From contig CM036618.1 of NCBI GenBank assembly GCA_020746105.1, positions 90,452,122-90,516,121 on the forward strand: a stretch of DNA of 64,000 bases. Direction: 5' to 3'. Positions within the stretch are counted from its first letter, which is position 1. Every line of letters starts with the position of its first letter. The stretch comes from Trogon surrucura (taxonomy: Eukaryota; Chordata; Aves; Trogoniformes; Trogonidae). Shown in pieces: positions 24,565 through 35,435 of this stretch. The notes below the pieces were generated by a model. It was not told the origin of the DNA. It was given only the letters and a program-made list of their open reading frames with translations, and ran no database searches. The translations under genes and the position numbers were made by a program.

Positions 24565-24966
24565 GCCTGGGAATAACAGCAGAAAATAAGAGGAAAAAAG
24601 TGTGCAATGTGAAAACAGGAGCATGCAGTGGTTTTCAGAGAGTCCCATGGAGAGATGCAAAGGAGCTGCTCTGAAAGATGCTGAAAGAGCAATAAAGAAG
24701 GTAGACAGGAGCCACAGGAGGGTACTGCCATGAAAGCCAAGCAAGGAAAGAGTGATCAAGGGTATCAGATTAGACAGGAAGGTCAAAGAGGACACTGAGA
24801 TTCCCATGTTAGCCAGAAAGAGGTCATTTGAGACCTTGGTGAATTAGTTTGAATGGGAAGGACTGGAGCCAGATTGCAATGAGTCAGAGGAAAGGAAATC
24901 AATGTAGTGGTCGTAAACAGGGCTTTCAAGTCACTCAGAAGTGAAAGGGAGAAGGGGGAGGCTGAG
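24565..24966 (-). pseudogene. Ancient L2-like LINE reverse-transcriptase fossil
   Basis: One minus-strand frame carries the signature order of an L2-clade reverse transcriptase: SLPLLPFT, then YDHYIDFLSSDSLQSG with a following PSHS, then KVSNDLFLANMG, then LLGFHGSTLLWLLS. In mammalian L2 the matching blocks are SLLPFT, a CLHFLTS-LQSG-HHST run, KVTNDLH, and SLGF-T-LSWFSSYL. The frame has no frameshift over about 95 matching codons. It is broken by a TGA (24931-24933) and a TAA (24844-24846), and the catalytic AFDTVDH block is replaced by diverged residues. Beyond about 24695 the similarity fades, though the frame stays open to 24565. The family call rests on recalled consensus features, not on a search. 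Confidence 0.65.
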
Positions 24967-27401
24967 ACAGAAAGAAAAGCTGACCTATTTGCACTGAAAA
25001 TTCACAGACAATGCCCTACTTATCCCTTTCCCTTCCTCAGTGTATGAATTACCTTATTTTGTTGTTTTCTGATGGATTTAGTTGTTGTTTTCATTTTGAA
25101 GATCAGAGAAGTTTCCAGACTCCCTGATTTTAACAATCGCTCATTAAAAGATCTCAGGCACTCACCCAGGGAAACGCATATGTATAGCAGCCTGTACGAA
25201 TTTCTGTCTCTTAAATTTAATACTCGGTCTCCATTTAACCATAGAGCTTCATTTGTTTTCATGATCACTGCCTGTATGATGTCTGGTACTGGAGTTCATT
25301 GGTGCCAGACTAAAATTAAATTTGTTTTTAAATCCCTGGAAGCCCTACAGAAACATGAAGTGAGTGATTGTGCTACAGAACACACTGTAGAGAAGCCTGA
25401 CTTACCATGCTGTTTCTCCAAAAACATTTTTATTCTTTTCAAGGCATACGTTTTTCACACCAATCATGGATTTTGCCAACCTGGCAACATTTAAAAGATA
25501 CGAAAAACATTTTGATAGAAATGCAGCTGCTTAGGATTTAGTCATATACTTCTCACTGGAATGAAAAGGTAGCTCACAATGGGAAACATCTGAGAATTAC
25601 AAGGGAATATGGACTTGTGATTTCTGGCACTGCCTTTGAGGTCAGTAAGTACCTATACCTGGAATTAAAACAGAGTAGTGAGGTTGAGAATTTCCACAAC
25701 TGGCTTGAAGTAATTCTTGCTGTCCGATTTTAAGACCAGTTTTCACACCCCACCTTTTGCTCAAGATGCCTGAATTTTGACAGAGTGAACACCTAAAAAA
25801 AAAGAAAAGTCCCTGTGATTCACAGTTTGCTTCTTAAAATACAACATGCTGAATATCAGACAGCCCCCCCCAGTCAGGTCACCGCTGACCCACGCGACCT
25901 TTCTGGGTGGCCCATAAAACATTCTAGTCATGAGTGTTCCTTATAGAAATGGCTGGTGGATAAGGAGACAGTGGCTGCAGAGCCACCTCTAGACCTGTGC
26001 TCTTGTCTGTGGACATCAGTCTGGGACCTGAGAGCTCCGAAGCTCCCCATGCCAGGGACAGGCTGCTCCCCAGCTCAGATACATGTAGCTTTGCAGCCTG
26101 TGGTCTGTTGTTCCACCTGCAAAGTGGTCCTCCACAAATGAAAGTTAGAGAGAAGCTAGTGCATCCTTAAAAAAAAAAAATCATTTTAATGATATTCAGC
26201 TTCACCTTTCTCTCCTCCAGAGGAACAAAACAGTTCATCTGACTTGATTTTTTTCCTTGATATTTAAATCAATAATTTCATCCATTTTAGATGAATACCA
26301 TCTACAGCAGATTTAATTTCAAGTTAGAAATAAATAATTTTAGATATTTAGCCCGTTTTTCAAACACTGACTAACTCTCACTTCAGATTTTGCAAATATG
26401 TTTTTGATTTGCAGATGTGGGCGGAATATTCTGCACAAATACATCTCCAGCTATGCTCTGCTCCGAAGCTGTCCACAGAGACTACTGATGGGGATAGTCA
26501 CCTAGTTCTTATAGAAACCACACCCAGGATTTAATGAAGATTACAATTCAAAAAGCAAGAAACTATTACCTTTAATAAACTGTGTATAATCTTGATTGCA
26601 CACACGTGCATTTAGCTCATCTACGTTTGAATACAAGGTTTTGGACTGAAGCTGTCTGCTAAATTTCTTGCAGGGAAAGCCCACAAAGAGCCAGAGCTTA
26701 AACCTCCAAAATGGAACAATAATTCCGGGCTGCATTCCCACATGGTTTACGCTGCTGTTATGTTACTGTGGGCAAGGTAAATATGGTCATGTTTCAGCCC
26801 AAGAACCACAGCTCACAGTCTCTGCAAGCCCAGCTGGGTGCCATTTCTCGACTCCACATGACTGGCACAAAAGAACCACTGCCTAGCAGTGTTTCTATCC
26901 TCCGCCAGGAAAACAAATGCATTGGAAAAGTCATTACCTCTTCCAAGTTCCCATTGTTCATGCATAGGGCAACACAGGGATGGATTGGGGGCTCTACACA
27001 TGTAATAGGATTGCTCTTCAATGACTGCTTGGTGTCTCCAGAGTCAGAGCTGTATGGCATCACACAGCTTTCTCAAGGTCCCGTATCATGCTTACACACA
27101 GACATACTAATTTTGAATTCATGGGATTTTTTTCTAGCATGTATCTAACATATAGAATATTCTCACTTCGCTCTTTGTCTTTAACATATCCTCAGGAAGC
27201 AAATTTATTACAAGTACGTTACAAGAAAACACATGAGATGCCAAGAATTATTCATGAAGTACATGACAGTAATATTTTTAAATCAGTCTTTCTCCCTGGT
27301 GTAGGCTATGTGTAAAATGCAGATTTTCTACCTCAGGTTTGATTTCGGTGGTTTTGCCTAAATTACACAGGCCACTGCTAAGATTTTGCAAATTTGCAAG
27401 T
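24967..27401. other. Non-coding DNA, no gene recognised
   Basis: The longest frame (25072-25494, 140 codons, plus) has no recognisable domain and no clear exon borders. A modestly GC-rich patch at 25950-26140 is likewise unassigned. I see no further transposon. Confidence 0.5.
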
Positions 27402-27462
27402 AGAATCATGGAATCATTTATCTTGGAAAAGACCTTTAAGATCATCATGCCCAACCAATGTC
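27402..27462 (-). mobile_element. CR1 3'-end stub, minus strand
   Basis: AGAATCATGGAATCATTTAT, then CTTGGAAAAGACCTTTAAG, then ATCATCATGCCCAACC is the reverse complement of the standard CR1 terminus (GGTTGGA...GATGATCTTTAAGG...TTCCAA...ATGATTCT). Only about 60 bases remain, as is common for heavily 5'-truncated CR1 copies. An LTR or SINE carrying the same tail cannot be excluded. Confidence 0.7.
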
Positions 27463-28439
27463 ACGGATATTGCCAGGAAGTCTAATTAACACTATGGCAT
27501 CTGAACAGAACATTTGTAATTTCTTCAAACATTCAAAAACATTCACACTTATTTAGTTCCTGCCTGATAGGCACTATTGACCAAATAATCCCCAGAGAGT
27601 CAGCCCACAATTGTGTAAGATTTTCACATGACTACACATGTCAGAAAGCCACTAGAAATATTGCAGACTGCCTGTTTGCATTTTTGCCACGTTCCTTGGT
27701 TTTCTCACAGCACCACGTGATGCAATGTCATCTTCTGAATTGCGTAAGGCAAAACTAACTGATCCTGGATTTTGTCTTTCCTCTTTTAAGTACCAATAAG
27801 CTGCAAAGCATTGACTTTCAATGATGTTACCTTTTCTGGCAAAGGGAAGAAATACGTATTAGAGAAAAGGGGCACAGTTAAAATGGCACAGTACTTTGAA
27901 GTGGAACCTTAGCAATTCTAGTTATTTACATAACTGTAATCACTAAGCTACAAAATTGCTGTCCTCACAGTCCCATTAAAAAATGAATGGTTTTGGCCCA
28001 TTTTCGATGAAAATTTGTTGTCATACTTTAAAATATCTAATGACGTGTTTTCTCAGCAATTAGAGTATTCTTGTTAATAGTGTTTCAGGATGCTGCAGCT
28101 CTGTGGCATGATCTCAAAATCTTTGCATAAACAGAAAACACCAGTTGGAATCTATGGGCATTTCGATGAGCAAGTATTAACTCTTTTAATCGGTTTGAGG
28201 GGCAAAGAACAGCACGGCAAGGCGGCTGAGTAGGAAGCCCTTTTGCCATTGCAGTCAGCAGCTGGAGCAGGTTGGGTAGGAGAGCACCTGAAGCAACCCT
28301 CGGTACCACACGTAGAACAGTGCTCTAACCACATTGTTGCGCTGCAGGAGACTGGAAATTCAGATTAACTAAAAGCAGAGAGAGAAAGGGGACCTTTACC
28401 CATAAATGCAGAATTTTATTCCCTATTGTAAGATAAAAG
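27463..28439. other. Non-coding DNA
   Basis: No gene or repeat is recognised. A small GC-richer patch with several CpGs lies at 28190-28350. Confidence 0.5.
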
Positions 28440-28690
28440 CATTCGTTCAATCACCTGTGTTGTTTATTCCGTTACTGATAAACACCTAGAAGTTATGCAG
28501 TCAAAACAATGTGTTGCCCAAGAGGAACAAACGCAAAACAGTTTTAAGGAATGAAAATAAAGAATTGCCAAATTATGCAAAGTATGCAAACTATTTCATA
28601 TTGGTTCCTGTTTGTTTTTCCATGAAGAATTACACATTGCATTATGTATGTTAATACAATGCATTTTCATTAAATACAAAACAATAATGT
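28440..28690. promoter_or_regulatory. Candidate enhancer-like motif cluster
   Basis: Two octamer-type half sites, ATGCAAAG (28575-28582) and ATGCAAAC (28584-28591), lie in the same orientation at a 9-base spacing. About 50 bases downstream, ATTGCATTATGTATG and TTAATACAATGCATT form an imperfect palindrome (about 28637-28663) rich in POU/homeodomain cores. The surrounding 250 bases lack simple repeats. Function is inferred only from motif clustering in AT-rich DNA, where such motifs also arise by chance. Confidence 0.2.
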
Positions 28691-31584
28691 GACAGAGTAA
28701 GCAGCAAATGGAGTTGGGCTCTTAGCCTGAGGAACTCAAAAAGTTTCTATCAATTTTATTTAGACATTTCCTCCTCTGTTCAATTTTAGACAAGTCAGAG
28801 TTCTCCTTGCCTTCGTCTGTAGAAGGTGGTGCTAAGTGCTTAAGGCTTTTGTGGACAAAGGTTATTGAAACTGGGTCACCTGAAAAGGCAGAGTGGTCAC
28901 ATCTTCTCCAAAGTCATTTCTTTTGACCATTTCCATATTTTTTAAATTGAGAGCTTAATCTCTGTTAGGTGTCTCAACAAGCCTCATTTGTATCCTTCAA
29001 GAATGTCTCAATTAGTTTAGTATTAATTAATGTTCTTGTATGTTTATAGTTTATATGACTTTCATAATTCCCATATCCCTAATTATCCTGCTAATTAGAG
29101 GAGAGTCCTATGCTTGCATTAGTTTCACCTGCCTCTGGAATTTTGCTCTGACAGTGTAAGGACAAATGTAATAACATATGCTTTTTTCACAATACTTATA
29201 TGTATTCTGAAATAAATTCTAAAGTTTTCTCTGGATATGTCTGTAAAAAGTAGAAGCACAGATACAATGAACTTCAGTAGGCTGTCTAGAATTTTACAGG
29301 AGATATTAACTAAAGTTTAGCTTTTAATGCATCCTGCTCTTCGTGTACTATCTAAATTCACAGTAACAAGATGATCTGAGGGTCGTGAATAGTTTAAAAG
29401 ACTATGTCTGAACTGTGGTTTCAGGAATGATCTGAAATCCCATGTCCAGAAGCACCACACTCCCCCTTCCCCATGTCCTGGTACTTAAGACAGGGGGGCT
29501 GGGGAGAGGGAAGCCCAGACAGGTGGGTGAGACAGAGCTGTTACCCTCCCTGCTCAGGGAATCTGGGCAGCGGGACTGCAGAGCACACCATGTAATGTAC
29601 CTGCTCTCTGCTCAGACACAACCAAGGGCTGCAGCTCACAAAGGAACAATATCCACCTCCTGAAGGGATTTCTGACTTATCTTCAGGCTGCATGACATAC
29701 CAGAGTGGGTCCTCAGATACTTACTATCTGATATGAACAAAGCCGTGATGGCACATGTAGTCCTCAAAGATTCTTTCAATGACAAAGGAGATAAGGTAGT
29801 TACTCTCACCAAAAAAAGTGGCTCTGCACCTCACAACTTTGCATCTTCTTCCTCCGACATGGCACCCTGGGTCCCAGATACTTTTGCTGCATTAAAAGAC
29901 AGGAATAATACTGTCACAGGTGGGAAGAAAAAGAGATTTAAAGTGCCTTTTCCTCACTAAAATTTTGCAGCCACCACGGGCCATCTGAACAAGGTGAAAG
30001 CGTTAAGATATATATTTCGTCAACAAATAGGCTTTGTTCATATCCCAGAACAATTTTTGTCTGCCAAAATAGTGTTCAAAGAAACATTATTTATCATTCA
30101 CAAAGACGTCATAATAACAGCAACTGGCTGAAAGCAGCAGGGATTTCCCCTGAATCAAACACACAAGCTTCTCCCAGGTGAACTTTAGGCGACACAGACC
30201 AGGCACAGTTCTGACTGGGTCTGAGTATGAAAGTAAGTGCTTCTGTGGTCCCCTGATGTGCTCAGGTGTGCCCATAAAAAGAAATAGGTATTTTAGTCTT
30301 GCAGTGAGACAGACCCTCAGAGAGTATATATATAGTACATTTCCCATACTCTGTTGGGATTCCATAATTTCTGAAATCTGCCTTAGAATTTCCTGCCGCT
30401 CCTTCAATAGCGCTAAGTAAGTCAGAATTAAATAAACTGATCCTCAAGTAATCAAACATCTCAGTTGTTACTGTTGTCTCAAAAGCAGAGAAAAGACTTT
30501 TCATGGGGTGGTAAGGAGCTCTTCACAAAAGGACATACCTGTTCTTCTCTTGAGACCTCATTCAAAAGGTATAATTGAAGAGTAACTGCAAAGCTCAGGT
30601 GAAGCATTTTCTGATATGGATATGCCAGCACTGAAAAATCAGGCAGATGATGAAGGCAGGTAGAAGATGAATTCTTATTCATAAAAGAATTATTTCTGAC
30701 CTTTAGAATACACTCTTTATGTAATATTAAAGAGGGAAAACACATTTCAGACTTTCAGGATATCAGAAGATTGTTGATGGTTAGTGAGGCAGAAAAAAAA
30801 GAATTATAAAGACCAAAGGGTCATATTACCCTGAATCAGTGCAAATGAGTGGTTCTTCTACTGTAACTTTTAAAGCTAAAGTTTCTGCATTATTAGCTGG
30901 ATGAATATTTGCTTATTTTGCATTTTTAACACTATATTCTACACAATGACACTATGAGGAACCGAAATTTATTACAGTTTGCAGGAATTTTATGACTTGG
31001 AACAGCAAAGTGATTTAAAAGAGAACATTTTCGTAAAGAGTTTTGATGTGGTTTTTTTTTTTTTTTCAGCTGTGCTATCCAATTGTTAAATGAAAAAAAA
31101 TCATAGGTAAGAGGATTAGACTAAATCATGAATAACTGCCAATTTCCTTCTTTTTTCTAGAGAAATACAATGTATCAAAGATTTAAACCATTACAGACAA
31201 GTTTAAACCTCCTAGCAATGTAGCATAAAAGAAGGCATTATTCAGCATATAACATTTGCAGATTTGTTAGTTTTTAAAATAACATATTGATGCCTGCAGA
31301 AATTATAGGTGTCCGCAGAGTCACAGTAATGTGAAGAATGTGAAGAGAAATAGGTCAAACTTTGAGGAAGTTTGAATCTGAAGATGTCAGGCCCAAAATC
31401 TAAGCATGGGGACTGCAAGGACTGGACTGTGATGATAGAGCTAAATCAGGGATCTGAGGTTTCTGAAAGCCATCATGATCACACTAGGCACGGTGACATC
31501 AACCCAGAACTGCACACAGATGTGGATAATTTACTCAGATTTTCAAAGACTTTTCTGGATGAATAGCCTCTGTGCTTAAGGGGC
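28691..31584. other. AT-rich non-coding DNA
   Basis: A GC-rich patch at 29440-29650 contains a frame of 73 codons but no domain. TAAT-rich DNA occurs at 29008-29100. A T-run at 31052-31067 is followed directly by CAG and looks like a splice acceptor, but no exon after it could be supported. Confidence 0.5.
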
Positions 31585-32770
31585 TCAGTCAGACCAGTGA
31601 AGGTAGTTTCCCAAGTCCAGAGGTGGCCAGAGCTGTGCTCCAGCTGTCCCAGAGCTGCTGGGCACCACCACTCTGCTCCACGGAAATGTCACCCAACACA
31701 AGGGCAATGCAAGGGCCAACAGAGTGCCATTTGGCCATGCTCTGAGCTGAGGGTAGAGACAGAAACAAGGCGCTGATGGTGACACAAAGGGTCCCAATGG
31801 GGAGCCAAATGTTTTTGTGGTGACCATGATCCACATTCTCAGTCCGGTTGGGAACGCCACCAGCCATATCTGCATGCTGCAAGTCAGCTGGGCGAGTGAA
31901 TAAATGTGGCTCACATTCACTTGAAAAAGTATCACAGAGACATAACCCACTGTAAGAAATGAATGTATAAACAAGCCTGACTGCCTGATCAAAAGTGATG
32001 GGATGCCTGCAGCTCCCAAGCCTTGCAGATAAAGACTTGCAGATTCAGATTTTCCTGACAGCTACACGCAGACAAGTTTTTGTAACTGCCCTGGACGGAG
32101 GAACGCTGCGGGGCAGGCACGCAAGCTAGGGCTTGTGCAGATGCCTCAGTCACAGGCCCCTTCTGCACTGTGGGGTGGGAGAGGAAGACAGAATCCCCTG
32201 GGGATGCACAAAGCTCAGAGTAAGTTTTTTGCCCAGCGGCAATGGGAAAGAGCTACGGGGAGGGCAAGCACCGGCACGACCTCCCAGCAGTGCAGCCACA
32301 GCCAGCGAGCATGTGAGCACGGTAAAGAAATGCAGGATGTTTAAGGAAACAAAGTTCTAATTAAGTGGCCCAGGGTCTCTATAGCTCAGAGAAAACTCTA
32401 TGGAGGGGGTGTCCCTCCTGGCCAAATGATACACATGCTTCGTTGCACACAAAGAGAGGTGAGGTTCGTATTTAGCCAAAGGAAGCAATCTCATGGCTGA
32501 GGCACCTTCACCCGCTTTCCACTGCCTTCCCCCAGTAAGAGCCAGGCAATTTTGACAAGACCTGGCAGAGGTGTCAAAGCCTGGGCAGGTCATGCTGCTA
32601 GTGTCCAAAACATGGGTAACATGGGGACACATCAGTCCCCTGTGACAGCTGGAGCCACAAGGGTTGCACGAGGCCAGCCCCACCGCTTGCTTGACAGCAC
32701 TGGCTTGCAGGTAGGAGACATGGAGAGTTGAGAAGGAAGGGGCTAAGATCTCTCACAGGGATGAGCTTCA
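31585..32770. other. GC-rich block with CpG-enriched core
   Basis: Base composition shifts sharply here from AT-rich to GC-rich. The part at 32067-32322 carries about 11 CpG dinucleotides in 256 bases, against very few in the flanks. On the minus strand two overlapping frames are open (31585-32019, 144 codons; 31589-31882, 97 codons). One is hydrophobic and the other contains an NRT glycosylation-type site, but neither matches a family I know. Possible readings are a small CpG island with a promoter, an old LTR or retroviral fragment, or a decayed retrocopy. None is established. Confidence 0.35.
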
Positions 32771-34293
32771 GGAGCAATACGAGCATATTATGATAAGGTA
32801 TGGAGCTCTGGAAGCTGAGGGGCCTCAGGGACTTGGAAACTGGGACAGAACTGGGCAAACTACATGTAAAGTGCTGAAAGAGAGACGTTAGAGAGGAGAG
32901 ACATCCATGGGGAGCCATAGCTGGGGGGCAGTTTGGCAGCTGTGACAGAGAGATTAATACCTTCCTGTCTTTTGTACCTTCAGAAAAAGCACTGAAACAT
33001 CCTGAATAACAGAAGTGGGCTAGCATAAGGGGAGGATTTATTTTTTTAAAAAGAAAGTGTAAATTACTAATTATTTGCGTTTGAGGTTTTACCTTAAAGA
33101 TGTCCTCCTTTCAAAATAACCTAGAAAATCTATTTTAATTTCTCACTGTGAGGCTCAGTGTTAGAATACTATTCTCAGGCTCTGAGTTCCAACCTGATAG
33201 GTACTTTAGAGAGACATTTAGAGATAGCTGCATACATCAGTATCATTTCATCTACTATTCCTCCATTACAGTCCAAGAACCTAATATTTGATAAATTCTT
33301 GATCATATCACACCTAATTAAGAACAAAATATGGTAATTACGGCTGAGTGAAAAATTGGTTTCCTGGTTTCCCACAAGGAAAAAAAAAATAAAAAAGGAG
33401 ATTTAGAAAGCTGCCTCCATCCAACATCAAACCAAGCCCAAACCTCAGTAATATTTTTTTTTATTTTCATTGTTAGCTTAAACTTCTTAAAAAATGACAT
33501 GTCAATTCAAGATGGAAATTTTCATGCAGAAAATATTAGATTTATCAATTTCTTTTAATTTCCTTTCAAAAGGCAAAAATAAAGTGAAATAATATTTTTA
33601 CATCAACTAATGTGCTATCAGTGAATCAACATTTTCAGACAAAAAACAGCCAGAAAACTCCTACCTCATCTACTAGATGCTCCAAGTCACATCTTCCTCT
33701 GACTACATTTTTCTGCAGCAGACAGTTGAACCAAGCTTTTCTGTGACTCATATTTATCCCGGCATGAATTTACACATTTGTAATGTCAAAAAGAGCAAAA
33801 TCCAGTATGATTAAAAAACCCATCTCAGGCTTTCCTGTAGAAGATATCTAAATATCATGACAAATTGCCTGCAGGTAAAAAGTGATGTAGAGATCAGCAG
33901 ATGGACTGATAAGCATAAGAATACAGCTGTACCTGGCAAGTACTATAACCTTCAAGAACACTTGGCCCATCTTATAACATCAATTGCTGTGAGTTGACGC
34001 AGCTTAAAAGGTTAACAAATTTATACACGCCTCACATTCCTCATTTCTAGCGTGGATCTTTCCAAATGTGTCACATGTACTCATCCTCATTGATGATCAA
34101 CTGCACAACAACTTTGAAGTGTTGAAACAAGCTGTGTTTGAGTTCTGGGAAAGCAAAATCAGGCAACAATACTTTCAACAAAGCAAAACTAGGTTGGGGC
34201 TTCAGAGCTCAAGTAGACTAACTGATTTTCTAGAAACATTCACCCGTGGTCTGTGACCTGGCATTCAAAGTGTTACATCAACAGAACTTTAAT
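32771..34293. other. AT-rich non-coding DNA
   Basis: No gene or transposon was recognised. A-rich tracts occur near 33380-33396 and T-rich ones near 33455-33466. Confidence 0.6.
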
Positions 34294-34340
34294 GTAAAAG
34301 GGTAAAAAAGGTAAAAGGGGGTAAAAGGGTAAAAAAGCTA
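34294..34340. repeat. Short imperfect GTAAAAGG array
   Basis: Five imperfect copies of a GTAAAAGG-like unit run in tandem. The unit resembles neither the vertebrate telomere repeat nor a coding repeat. Confidence 0.85.
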
Positions 34341-35006
34341 AAAATTTTGCAGAAGCTGCTTCATTTTAATTATGTATTCAAGACTGCAACAGCATAACTA
34401 CTAGTTCCGTCTGTTCCTCTTAATTTCCGCGTTTTACTTTGCATTGCATATATGCTTTCAGCAGAGGATAAAGACGATGCCTTCTAAAAGCTGTTTACCA
34501 CTTTCAGTAATTGCATAGTTCTGTGAACATACCTTCAAATTCAGATGTTCTCTCCATAAAGCCGTCACATGCTGAAGAGTTCAGTTACTTTGCCAATAAT
34601 TGTAATGAAATTCACTTCCACAGAGGTGTTTTTAATAGTTACCTGGCTAGAAATGACTGAATTTTATTTTTTTTGTAGGCAACTCAGTATTTGTTTTGCT
34701 TGCATAGCTGTCCTAACTATTTCCCCGCAACATATTCCTCTTGTCTGGGTGTTCCTTAACAAGAGACGCTGTATCCCTCTAACAATAAAGGCAATCCTTC
34801 AGGTGCTGCTGATTATGTTACTGCCTTTACAGGTGGGTAAGTAGTTACTGGGGTTTGATTTGTTCCACTAAATTGCTTTTATGTCTTCTAACTGCAGGAT
34901 GCCTAAAGGTGCTTTTGCTTTCCTTCTGGTGTTTAGTGGAAGCTGTACTTTTTATTAGACTCATTTGCTAAACCTGTACTTTGTTCACCTTTTATTTCCC
35001 TTTAAA
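34341..35006. other. AT-rich non-coding DNA
   Basis: No recognisable element. A 91-codon hydrophobic frame (34569-34844) has no domain that I can name. Confidence 0.5.
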
Positions 35007-35435
35007 ACTTTCTTTTTTTCTATTCTCTCTCTTTTAGTGAAGCTCAGCCTGGTTAACCTAGAAAGTGGGACTGAAACTGAGGAGAAGGGCAGGAGGAGAA
35101 TCTCTGCCAAGCTCTGTACATGCTCCAGGGCTGCTGATGTGGCAGGCAGCTTTGCCCAGCCCCAAGCTGCAGGCAGGCATCAGCCGGGCCTCTTGCTCCC
35201 TGGGAAGTCAGTGACCAAATCTTTCAACCACTGGCACCCAGGGGTGGCCAGTGCTAAGGTAACAGAGAGTGAGGGAGATATCCCAGCTGGCTTTGGGCAC
35301 TGGTTGGCAGTGAATTACCATTGCTCACTGGAGGGGAAAGGAGCAGAGAGGGAGTCTGAAATCACAGGTTTGTCCTTCTTGGGGCAGATTTCATACAGAG
35401 CCTGGCTTAGTAGTCTGCTGAGAATTAAAATTTAG
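35007..35435 (+). other. Candidate exon after a strong acceptor-like site
   Basis: A pyrimidine-rich tract at 35007-35035 ends in TTTTAG (AG at 35036-35037), a good 3' splice-site sequence. The 397 bases that follow are abruptly GC-richer and stay open in one frame until a TAG at 35433-35435, giving about 132 codons after the acceptor. The peptide is polar and has no domain I recognise. The reading could be a terminal exon of an unidentified gene or lncRNA, or chance. No partner donor was identified. Confidence 0.2.

Noticed and set aside
25072-25494. A 140-codon plus-strand frame as a possible gene
   Set aside because: No domain, no clear exon borders, and a frame of this size is expected by chance in 64 kb of AT-rich DNA.
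34294-34340. Interstitial telomere-like array
   Set aside because: The unit is GTAAAAGG-like and contains no run of TTAGGG or its complement.
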